From positions 4,898,001 to 4,962,000 of the forward strand of contig NZ_CP018016.1 of NCBI RefSeq assembly GCF_000280495.2: a DNA stretch of 64,000 nt. Reading direction: 5' to 3'. The stretch comes from Kosakonia radicincitans DSM 16656. GTDB lineage: Bacteria; Pseudomonadota; Gammaproteobacteria; Enterobacterales; Enterobacteriaceae. Under the pieces are notes generated by a model, which worked only from the letters and a program-made list of their open reading frames with translations, had not been told where the DNA came from and ran no database searches. A program made the translations under genes and the position numbers. This document shows, one piece after another, positions 26,175-33,803 of the stretch (its first letter is position 1; each line of letters opens with the position of its first letter).

Positions 26175-26453
26175 ATGAGCGGTAAGCGTTATCCCGAAGA
26201 GTTTAAAACTGAAGCAGTCAAACAGGTTGTTGATCGCGGTTATTCTGTTGCCAGCGTTGCAACACGTCTCGATATCACCACCCACAGCCTTTATGCCTGG
26301 ATAAAGAAGTACGGTCCGGATTCTTCCACTAATAAAGAACAGTCAGATGCTCAGGCCGAGATCCGCCGTCTCCAGAAAGAGCTGAAACGGGTTACCGACG
26401 AACGGGACATATTAAAAAAAGCCGCGGCGTACTTCGCAAAGCTGTCCGACTGA
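26175..26453 (+). CDS. IS3-family transposase OrfA
   Basis: A 92-residue DNA-binding subunit with a Transposase_8-type HTH (GKRYPEEFKTEAVKQVVDRG, then SVATRLDITTHSLYAWIKKY) and a C-terminal leucine-zipper helix (RLQKELKRVTDERDILKKAA). The ATG at 26175 is preceded by AGAGAGGTG. Seven A residues at 26414-26420, with zero-frame codons AAA AAA, give a -1 slippery site leading into orfB. Confidence 0.9.
   Translation: MSGKRYPEEFKTEAVKQVVDRGYSVASVATRLDITTHSLYAWIKKYGPDSSTNKEQSDAQAEIRRLQKELKRVTDERDILKKAAAYFAKLSD
26414..26421 (+). other. Programmed -1 frameshift site of the IS
   Basis: AAAAAAAG within the orfA leucine zipper. OrfB lies in the -1 frame and that frame is open from the slip site to 27322, so slippage would make the OrfAB fusion transposase. 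Confidence 0.75.
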
Positions 26454-27322
26454 GGTACGCCTTTATCCGTGACAACTCCTGTTGCTGGCCTGTTCGCCTG
26501 CTCTGTCGGGTGCTGGATGTTCATCCCAGTGGTTTTTACGCCTGGCTTCAGCAGCCGCATTCACAACGCCATCAGGCAGACCTGAGACTGACAGGACAGA
26601 TTAAACAGTTCTGGCTGGAGTCGGGATGCGTCTATGGTTATCGCAAAATCCATCTGGATCTGCGTGACAGCGGGCAACAGTGCGGAGTAAACAGAGTCTG
26701 GAGACTGATGAAACGTGTCGGAATAAAGGCTCAGGTCGGATACCGAAGCCCGCGGGCACGTAAAGGCGAGGCCAGTATCGTGTCACCCAACAGGCTCCAG
26801 CGACAGTTCAATCCGGATGCTCCTGATGAGCGTTGGGTAACGGACATAACCTACATCAGGACCCACGAAGGCTGGCTGTATCTTGCCGTTGTTGTTGATC
26901 TGTTCTCACGCAAAATTATCGGCTGGTCCATGCAATCCCGGATGACAAAGGACATTGTCCTGAACGCACTGCTGATGGCTGTATGGCGGCGTAATCCCGA
27001 AAAACAGGTGCTGGTTCATTCGGATCAGGGCAGTCAGTACACAAGCCATGAGTGGCAGTCGTTCCTGAAATCACACGGCCTGGAGGGTAGCATGAGCCGT
27101 CGCGGTAACTGCCATGATAATGCGGTTGCAGAAAGTTTTTTCCAGTTGTTGAAACGTGAACGGATAAAGAAAAAGATCTACGGAACGCGGGAAGAAGCCC
27201 GCAGTGATATTTTTGATTACATCGAAATGTTTTATAACAGTAAGCGTCGGCATGGTTCTAGCGAACAGATGTCACCGACAGAATATGAAAACCAGTATTA
27301 TCAACGGCTCGGAAGTGTCTAG
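26420..27322 (+). CDS. IS3-family transposase OrfB (catalytic, made by frameshift)
   Basis: The rve-type DDE integrase part of the transposase. The frame is open from the slip site; a possible independent GTG start is at 26510. The catalytic triad is visible: WVTDITYI (first D), VHSDQGSQY (second D), and NAVAESFFQLLKRE (E), with the HTH_21 segment YGYRKIHLDLR before it. The frame is intact, so the element may still be able to move. Confidence 0.88.
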   Translation, partial: SRGVLRKAVRLRYAFIRDNSCCWPVRLLCRVLDVHPSGFYAWLQQPHSQRHQADLRLTGQIKQFWLESGCVYGYRKIHLDLRDSGQQCGVNRVWRLMKRVGIKAQVGYRSPRARKGEASIVSPNRLQRQFNPDAPDERWVTDITYIRTHEGWLYLAVVVDLFSRKIIGWSMQSRMTKDIVLNALLMAVWRRNPEKQVLVHSDQGSQYTSHEWQSFLKSHGLEGSMSRRGNCHDNAVAESFFQLLKRERIKKKIYGTREEARSDIFDYIEMFYNSKRRHGSSEQMSPTEYENQYYQRLGSV

Positions 27323-27340
27323 ATTATCCGTGGCGATTCA
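27312..27340 (-). repeat. Right terminal inverted repeat of IS3-family element
   Basis: Complement begins TGAATCGCCACGG and pairs with 26112-26140. It contains the orfB stop codon (TAG) and the premature stop of zorD on the other strand. Confidence 0.85.
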
Positions 27341-28496
27341 GCCATATTCCCGCAGGCAGGCCCGACGCCAGTTTAACTGCCAGTTCCTGAATAAATTCTT
27401 CAAACTCATAGGGTTTGGTCAGAGAAAAAGTGATAGCGGGTTGCGGCCTGGCGGCAATAGGTTCTAAGACAAGAGATACGGATGAGATTCTTTTTGCTTC
27501 ATCATCAAGCACAGGTGTAACAGAGAAACGGTGGAAAAAAATATGCGCATCCTGCAACGCTTCTTCATGTTGTTCAGGCGGGATAACACTGGCTGCATCC
27601 TCACCAATGAAGGTGTAGGGATTGCGAATAAAAGAGACGGCATCATCACCCGCTATACGCCTGCCAGTAATTGAATGCACAGAAGAGAGGACTTCTTTCA
27701 CTTCCGGGGAAATGATCACATGGCTGAGGGATCCATCATCACCCAGAACACGGTATTGATCCTGAACTAACTTACTGTTATCGAAACTATTGAGCCATTG
27801 CGTTGGTTGATCATCGAAAGAAGGTTCAATTTCGATGACCGGTGTGTTGTGAATGGTTGCTTTGCGTAGCTTGAGTCTTAACGATTCGGGCTTAACCACA
27901 ATCGTCTTCGCCAGATAGTTATCTAATTCTGCCTGCGCCTTTTTTGTTAAGCGCCGTATTTTCGCCCAGCCAAGCTGATTGGTATTTTCTCCCGCTCTGT
28001 GCTGCTGCTCATCACGAAATTGCTGCAAAGCAGAGAGGAGCAGCCAGTTCTCGTGGGTCTGTAAAAATTGCCCCTCAGAGTTGCGAAATATCGCTCCTGT
28101 TCTTTCGATCTGAACAGATCGGCCAGTCGCGCTTTCCTTCCAGTCACGGATATAAATGTTAAAATCAGCATCGCTCAGGCTTCCGCTGCCTGCGAGACAA
28201 ACCTTCAGCGGCTTAATCTCAGGGATCCCCAGTAATGACAGGCTGGTTTGATGATCCTCATCTGTTGCCAGACGATACAGTTCATCCCAGGTGAGCAACC
28301 AGCGATCGGATAACTCAACAACATATTCTTCTTCTGCAAGCTGCTCCATATAGGCGACCAAAGGCCACAATGCATCTTCATCAGCAAGCTTAAACAAAAA
28401 CGATAGCCCTGACTCTTCAACCTGATAACGATGACTTACCCGTTTTTCTGAAGATATATTGTTACCTTTGAATTTGCTGAGCAGACGGTTGAGCAT
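27324..28496 (-). pseudogene. zorD: ZorD, N-terminal part only (type I Zorya), truncated by IS
   Basis: 390 codons, of which the first 385 are native and the last five (LNRHG) come from the IS repeat. ZorD of type I Zorya is, from the literature, a helicase/nuclease of roughly 1,080 residues with an N-terminal domain before a Snf2-type helicase. No Walker A, DEAD or helicase motif is present here, so the motor is entirely lost. The gene overlaps the zorC stop as TAATG, showing coupled translation. Identity rests on operon position after zorA-zorB-zorC rather than on a motif, and a search is needed to confirm it. Confidence 0.7.
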
Positions 28497-30199
28497 TATT
28501 TACTCCAGAAGGTCAGTGGATCGCCATTTTTTTGTTTAAAACCTAAGCGGACAAGCTTTTCAACGACTTCTGCATTACGTGAGGAAAGCCGAACATGCAG
28601 GGCACCGCCAATATTACGTTTGTCACTCACAGTGGCATCGAGCTGTTTAAGCAAGCTGCGAATCGCTTGCTCACGGGAGCCTTGCATTGCATCAGCGGGC
28701 GGCGGATTTACCATGTTTGTCGATATTGGCGATGGCGATGGCGATGGCGATGGCGATACAACTATATCCGAAGGCTGGTATCGGATACCTAATCGGCGAA
28801 GCTCATCCTCATAGTTAACCATCCATCCGGTGAGATGATTATCGCTATAGCCATAAGCTGTTGGTGCATGACGATGCTTTATCGCTCCCGCTTTTAATTC
28901 ATAATTTAAATGCAGGTCGCTTTTTTCCGGGTTAAACGGTGCAGAAGACAACTCATAAACATATAACGCATTGCCTGTACGAGAAAACTCAACAAAAAGA
29001 TAATTACCGATCTGCATAATTACGGCATTATCTGCACTATTTCCTCCAGACAGAGTGCTTAACCGTCCCTTATTTTTTTGCCTGAATGCAACAAAATCGG
29101 AATGCATATTCTGACGGGCATCCTGCCCTATTACTATCCGTGTGAATCCCATCTGATTGGCAAACCGTAACCAATAGAACAAACGGGCCTGATCCACATC
29201 ATCTTTCCCCTTCAGCAACTGGAAGAAATGCGTTAAATCCTCTTTCGCCAGCCAGCTGCGTACCATGCCGCAAATTTTCTCGCTGGTATCAGGATCTTTC
29301 AAATGAGTAAGCCAGAGGTTTTGTTTACTGTGTAATTGCGGGCTTCCCCAGTTTTCCAGTGCCATTTGCTTAAGCTGTGGATGCGGAGTATTTCTGAAAG
29401 AAGAGCGGTAATACTGCATTAAACACGCACGTAAGATGAGATTTTTATACCTTTCGCGCTGGCGAGCGAGTTCCAGCAGGTTGGGCAGATGTTCTTTAAA
29501 TGCGTCATCATCCAGCTCTAAGATCTTTGCCAGCAGAACAACAAAGGCCCGGTACCAAAGCCAGCTATTATCGGGAACCTGAGCCACGGTCTCCAGCGCT
29601 GAAAAATCGACCAGCTCGCCAGCACTCATTTTATTTGCCAATAAGTTCCCGGCATCTGGCGTGAACAGATCCTGATATTCATCTATTACCGCCATCCAGC
29701 GTTTTTCTCGACGCACCTGACCCTTAATCACGCCATAACCAATACGAAGTTGATCGCGTAACGAACACCAATTGTTATTCTCGTCGGGCTTTTTCGCGTG
29801 ATAGCCAAAATAACTGCTACATAAAAACTTCCATTCGCGCCGTTTGAGTTTTTTGCTATCAATACGCTGCTGAATCTCTTGTTCAACCCGGTTATAAAGC
29901 GAATCATCCTCCAGCAGAACCGGAAATGCCGCATCGGGATCGCTATCAGCCAGGCCCGCAAATATCAGTTGCCAGTCGTACCTCGTTAGCACTTTCAACT
30001 GGCGAAGCGCAGTGATCGCTTTAAGTCGTTTTGTCAGCGGAGGGACTGTCGTGCGCTCGCTTTTCTCCATTTTGACGGACAGATATTGCTCTGCAGCCCT
30101 GAGCTTAGGGAAATCGCCAAAAGCAGCCGCTTCCGTGTCAATATGCCGTTTAACGGTGGCAGCAATATCTGACGATAAGCGAGATAACGCGGAGATCAT
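28496..30199 (-). CDS. zorC: ZorC, EH_Signature-domain protein of type I Zorya
   Basis: A 567-residue cytoplasmic protein, third gene of the Zorya operon. No enzymatic motif is visible; the body is helical (FCKEHLPNLLELARQRERYK-type repeats), as in the EH_Signature family, which in Zorya is proposed to bind DNA and act with ZorD after the ZorAB motor signals. The start is set at 30199: its ATG overlaps the zorB stop as ATGA and has GGAG upstream. A Ser-Pro repeat linker, (SP)5, is at about residues 481-490, encoded by five GGCGAT units, before a C-terminal domain of ~75 residues. The family call is from context and length. Confidence 0.78.
   Translation of the reverse strand: MISALSRLSSDIAATVKRHIDTEAAAFGDFPKLRAAEQYLSVKMEKSERTTVPPLTKRLKAITALRQLKVLTRYDWQLIFAGLADSDPDAAFPVLLEDDSLYNRVEQEIQQRIDSKKLKRREWKFLCSSYFGYHAKKPDENNNWCSLRDQLRIGYGVIKGQVRREKRWMAVIDEYQDLFTPDAGNLLANKMSAGELVDFSALETVAQVPDNSWLWYRAFVVLLAKILELDDDAFKEHLPNLLELARQRERYKNLILRACLMQYYRSSFRNTPHPQLKQMALENWGSPQLHSKQNLWLTHLKDPDTSEKICGMVRSWLAKEDLTHFFQLLKGKDDVDQARLFYWLRFANQMGFTRIVIGQDARQNMHSDFVAFRQKNKGRLSTLSGGNSADNAVIMQIGNYLFVEFSRTGNALYVYELSSAPFNPEKSDLHLNYELKAGAIKHRHAPTAYGYSDNHLTGWMVNYEDELRRLGIRYQPSDIVVSPSPSPSPSPISTNMVNPPPADAMQGSREQAIRSLLKQLDATVSDKRNIGGALHVRLSSRNAEVVEKLVRLGFKQKNGDPLTFWSK
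28728..28757 (-). repeat. Five tandem copies of a 6-bp unit in zorC
   Basis: GGCGAT repeated five times without a mismatch. On the coding strand it gives (Ser-Pro)5, a flexible linker. Changes in copy number would keep the frame and only alter linker length. Confidence 0.9.
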
Positions 30200-30939
30200 A
30201 ACGGCATCTCCAACTGACATTTTTCGGTTGTAGGTACGGTAACGCTACCCACATCAACTGCCGCCTTATCATGTTCATCTTTCAGACCAAAGAACTGCAT
30301 GCGCAATTCAACGCGACGGCTGGCCTCTTTACTCTCTTTAGCGTTGTTAAACGAAACACCGCCCGCAAGGAAGAGCTTACGGATCTGCTCCTGCTGCAAG
30401 GGCGTTATCTGCTGTTGCAGGCGGCTACGGCTGTCGAGCAGGCTACACATTACCCATTCTGAGCGCTGCAACGAAAGATGCAGGTTATACAGATAGGAAC
30501 CGTCGGTATCGGTAAAACCTTCAATGACAATCTGTTTAAACCATTTTTGCCCTTCCTCGCTGTTTGCCGCTTCCAGCACCAGCGGCACAACATCCTGTAG
30601 CGCTTTCTGTCCGTCAGCATTCAGGAAAAAGCGATTGTGGTCGAAGCGGCCCGCTTCTCCAAAACTGATGCGGTTATCACGGCAATCAACGACAATGGTT
30701 TTATTGAGATTGCGGGCGTGCAGCTCTAAACGCTCACACAGACGGGTAATATCTTGTCCACGCAGTTTCTCACCTTGTTCTACCCGCTGGATCCGTTGTG
30801 TTACTGAGCTTAATGAAGCCACCATAACGACCAGAAACAGCACCATCATGGCCGTCATCAGGTCCGCATAGGAAATCCAGAAGGGTTTCTCTGCCTCATC
30901 CGAACGCCGGGGCTTAATACGAAATGTTTGACCGAACAT
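30196..30939 (-). CDS. zorB: ZorB, MotB/OmpA-like stator subunit of Zorya
   Basis: A 247-residue inner-membrane protein. A single membrane helix (ADLMTAMMVLFLVVMVASL, about residues 25-43) carries Asp26 at the place of the proton-carrying aspartate of MotB, which is needed for Zorya function in studied systems. A periplasmic OmpA-like peptidoglycan-binding domain follows (VIEGFTDTDGSYLYNLHLSLQRSEWV). It forms the 5:2 ZorA:ZorB ion-driven motor that senses phage attack on the envelope. ATG at 30939, 13 bases after zorA. Confidence 0.9.
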   Translation of the reverse strand: MFGQTFRIKPRRSDEAEKPFWISYADLMTAMMVLFLVVMVASLSSVTQRIQRVEQGEKLRGQDITRLCERLELHARNLNKTIVVDCRDNRISFGEAGRFDHNRFFLNADGQKALQDVVPLVLEAANSEEGQKWFKQIVIEGFTDTDGSYLYNLHLSLQRSEWVMCSLLDSRSRLQQQITPLQQEQIRKLFLAGGVSFNNAKESKEASRRVELRMQFFGLKDEHDKAAVDVGSVTVPTTEKCQLEMPL

Positions 30940-30952
30940 GATTCAGCCCCCT

Positions 30953-33142
30953 TTACGCCGGCACTTTAGAAAGCACTTCTTCAAGGTTTTCAATACTTTC
31001 ACTAAGCTCGTCAATACCGCTTCCCAGACGTTTAACCGCGCTGTCTAAATTCGCGTCCAGCGCCCCTAACGTGGCGTCGAGGCTTGTTTTCATGCTGTCT
31101 GAGAATTGGTTGAACCCATTAGCCAGCACTTGTCCTGCGTTTTCGAGGAACTCTTTTGCTTCGCGATTATAGTCATGCAATCCTTCATTGTGCTGTTTCA
31201 GCTCTTTGAGGAATTGGCTACGCGCTTCCAGCTCAGATTGCGCATTGGCAATGACACCTTCCAGCAGCGTAATGGATTTCGCCACCGCTTCGCGGTTATT
31301 ACGATAATCCGCCACCACGGAACTCAGCTCCTGGCTGGCCTGGCTCAACGTATTGCCTGCACCTTGCGCTTTAGTAAGTACATCAGCGGTAAGAAGATTT
31401 GCTTCTTTAACTTTGTCTCCTGCCGTTTCAAAACGTTCGGCAGCCAGGCGCATTTTGTCAGCACCGGTGTGCATATCCTGTAAATGGGCGGAAGTCTGCT
31501 CTGCCAGTCTGCGTAGCGTGCTTTCCGTCGCCCCCTGCTGTTCATTCAATGCATTCAGCAGCAAGCGGACCTGCTCGTCGAAACCAGCAATGATCTGCTG
31601 CGTTTCCTGATGGAGAGATGTCTGAGTATCCTGTTGATGACTGGCCAGTTGCTGTTGTCCCTGTTCAAGTTGCGTAAACAGCGACCCCAGTTTCTCGCCC
31701 AGCGCCTCAACGGACGCCGCCATTTGCTTCATGGTTTCACTTTGGCCTTGCTGGGACGTTTGCTGGATAGAGTCGATAAACGCTTTCATCTGTTCAGCCA
31801 TCGCTTTTTCACGCGCTTCGCTATCGGCAAACATTTTTTCCAGCTGCTGTGCCATCCGCTCACCTGCGCCTTCACCTTCGGCACCAATTTTGGCGACGGA
31901 CGATTGCAGGCTGGCCAGCATATCATTCATCCCGGCTTGCATCGCGACCTGTCCGGATTTCATCTCACTGAGCAACTGTGACATCAGCTCAGCACTGCCC
32001 TGACGAGTATCCTCGCTGGCGTTACGCATATCCTGCAACAAACCGGCAAAACCTGATTGCATTGCCTCAATGGCCCCCACAGATTGCCCCATCATCTGGT
32101 GCATATTTTCGAACTGCTTGCCGAAGGTATTGTCGAGTTTGGACATAAATGCCGTCAGGACATCCTGCAACATATTCTGTACCTGACCCGACTGATCGCC
32201 GCTGGCGGTCTGTACCGCACCAGCAATTTTATCTAACGGGGATTTCAGGCTATTTTCGATGGCTCCACTCACCTGCTCGGCAAACTGCTGGCCGGTATCG
32301 CGATAAGTGGAAGATAAGGTGTGCGCTAACTTTTCATTTTCAGCGACCTGGCTTGCCACCAGATTCTGTAGCATATCGCGGAGATCGGTCACCAGGCTGT
32401 CTTTAAGCTGCTTAGCCTGGGTAGCACTTTCGTTGCTCGATTTCACCAGTTCGGCAAGGTATTCCTCACCCACACCGGTTTCAAATAGCTGATCAACAGC
32501 GGCAGTAAACTGTTCAAGATATTTATAACACTTCGCTATCGACAGCTTTTCCAGCCACGTTACGAAGATGGACGCTGCGATGGCGGTAAACGACCCTAAA
32601 AAAGCATAAAGCACATCCCGCAGGAGAGAAGCCACGCTGCTGGTAACTTGCTCGGGCGTACTGGGGTCGAAATGATTTAAACCAATCATCAGCCCATAAA
32701 ACGTACCGATAATGCCGACCCCTGTCAGAATCCCGGGAAGATGTTTAAAAAACTCAGTGTTAAGCGGAATATCGATTAATTGCTGCTCGGTGAAAAATGC
32801 CGCTGCGGGAGCCGTTGCCCGAACATCTTTTAATTTCAGTTCGCCATCGACAAGCGTTTTTTGTTGATGGAGTGACTCTGCAAACTCACTCCAGGAGTGG
32901 GCCAGTGGCGTCCCGGTAAATAACTCGCTCAGCTTCTGTAGTTTTACTGCCGTTGTCTCATTCTTCCAGTCTGAAATGATCCCTGACTGCTTCTTCAGTT
33001 TATTGACAATTTTAATTGCCCGATAAACATACAAAGCAGCAAAAAATGCCAGCGCAATAGCAACGACAATAATAACGACCAGCGGAACCTTTTCAGGTTG
33101 CACGGAAGTCAATATAGTTAAAAACGAGTTAAGCCATTCCAT
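30953..33142 (-). CDS. zorA: ZorA, MotA-like motor protein with long cytoplasmic tail
   Basis: A 729-residue protein, the same length I recall for the studied E. coli ZorA. The N-terminal MotA/TolQ/ExbB-like part has three hydrophobic helices: VVIIVVAIALAFFAALYVY, PGILTGVGIIGTFYGLMIGL, and the segment LLRDVLYAFLGSFTAIAASI. From about residue 240 onward it is a long coiled coil rich in Q, S and E (MQAGMNDMLASLQSSV...), the tail that projects into the cytoplasm and is proposed to recruit ZorC and ZorD. First gene of the operon. It is intact. Confidence 0.9.
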   Translation of the reverse strand: MEWLNSFLTILTSVQPEKVPLVVIIVVAIALAFFAALYVYRAIKIVNKLKKQSGIISDWKNETTAVKLQKLSELFTGTPLAHSWSEFAESLHQQKTLVDGELKLKDVRATAPAAAFFTEQQLIDIPLNTEFFKHLPGILTGVGIIGTFYGLMIGLNHFDPSTPEQVTSSVASLLRDVLYAFLGSFTAIAASIFVTWLEKLSIAKCYKYLEQFTAAVDQLFETGVGEEYLAELVKSSNESATQAKQLKDSLVTDLRDMLQNLVASQVAENEKLAHTLSSTYRDTGQQFAEQVSGAIENSLKSPLDKIAGAVQTASGDQSGQVQNMLQDVLTAFMSKLDNTFGKQFENMHQMMGQSVGAIEAMQSGFAGLLQDMRNASEDTRQGSAELMSQLLSEMKSGQVAMQAGMNDMLASLQSSVAKIGAEGEGAGERMAQQLEKMFADSEAREKAMAEQMKAFIDSIQQTSQQGQSETMKQMAASVEALGEKLGSLFTQLEQGQQQLASHQQDTQTSLHQETQQIIAGFDEQVRLLLNALNEQQGATESTLRRLAEQTSAHLQDMHTGADKMRLAAERFETAGDKVKEANLLTADVLTKAQGAGNTLSQASQELSSVVADYRNNREAVAKSITLLEGVIANAQSELEARSQFLKELKQHNEGLHDYNREAKEFLENAGQVLANGFNQFSDSMKTSLDATLGALDANLDSAVKRLGSGIDELSESIENLEEVLSKVPA

Positions 33143-33803
33143 TTTTCATCCCGAGTCAACAACAGTTATTTTTTCTGATAGCTACCACAGGCGCTAATAA
33201 CAAGGGGTTATAGCGCAACAATAAACTGATATGCAGTATTCGAATTCTGAAGAGAGATGACGCAAGCAAAAGGAGTAAACGTCCATAATCCTGTGCCCCA
33301 CAGCGCCAGACCACCTAATCCTTGAGGCAATCAGATTGTTCTCACAAATCATAACCTGCTGCACAGGGATAACAAGTAGCAAATGGCCAGCCAATATCTT
33401 TTTCATGAATAATTAAAAAAATCTAATGGATACAGGTTCGGCCTTAAAAATATATAGTATATAGTCGCATAGCAATACGTAACCTTTATAAATAATTAGT
33501 TTATTTATGGTAAACCAATGAAATTATCGCGCCATAAATAATGCCTTACTTCTGAAAATTATGGTAAGTCTGAACAAACACAACGCAACTGACACGTCCT
33601 GTCATTCCTGCTGCCGATAATACAAACCAGAACACTCATAACCGCGGCTCCTTACTATTTAATTCATATGAAAGAGTAAGTTATCGCATCTTCCGTTGAT
33701 TGATCGCATTGGCTGCGGGAGGTAACATGATTAGGTCGCTTTTTCTTACCGATTAACGTAACACGTCAGTAGCTCCAGGGGCTGGCCTTAACGCGGAAGG
33801 CAC
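33143..33803. promoter_or_regulatory. 661-base intergenic region between Zorya and hsdR
   Basis: AT-rich DNA holding the divergent promoters of the zor operon (minus) and hsdR (plus). An inverted repeat TTATTTATGG/CCATAAATAA lies at 33501-33541 (10-bp arms, 21-base loop). A tiny frame ATG...TAA of nine codons at 33727-33756 has GGAGG just upstream and could be a leader peptide for hsdR. An open frame of 70 codons on the minus strand (33194-33406) has no recognisable features. No RNA gene is recognised. Confidence 0.4.

Larger units (their letters stand above)
26112..27340 (+). mobile_element. IS3-family insertion sequence (1,229 bp)
   Basis: The element is bounded by imperfect terminal inverted repeats starting TGAATCGCCACGG (13 identical bases, then 22 of 29 matching overall) and has the TGA...TCA ends of the IS3 family. 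Inside are orfA and orfB in overlapping frames with an A7 slippery run. The bases just outside (TAC on the left, GCC on the right) do not form a target duplication. Both flanking genes, on opposite strands, break exactly at its ends and read five identical residues (LNRHG) from the repeats. Confidence 0.9.

Noticed and set aside
28728..28757. Short CRISPR-like array
   Set aside because: It is a coding hexanucleotide repeat with no spacers.
33194..33406. 70-codon minus-strand open frame upstream of zorA
   Set aside because: No recognisable family, no strong RBS, and composition is like the surrounding non-coding DNA. A Hok-like toxin was considered, but the charged/aromatic Hok tail motif is absent.
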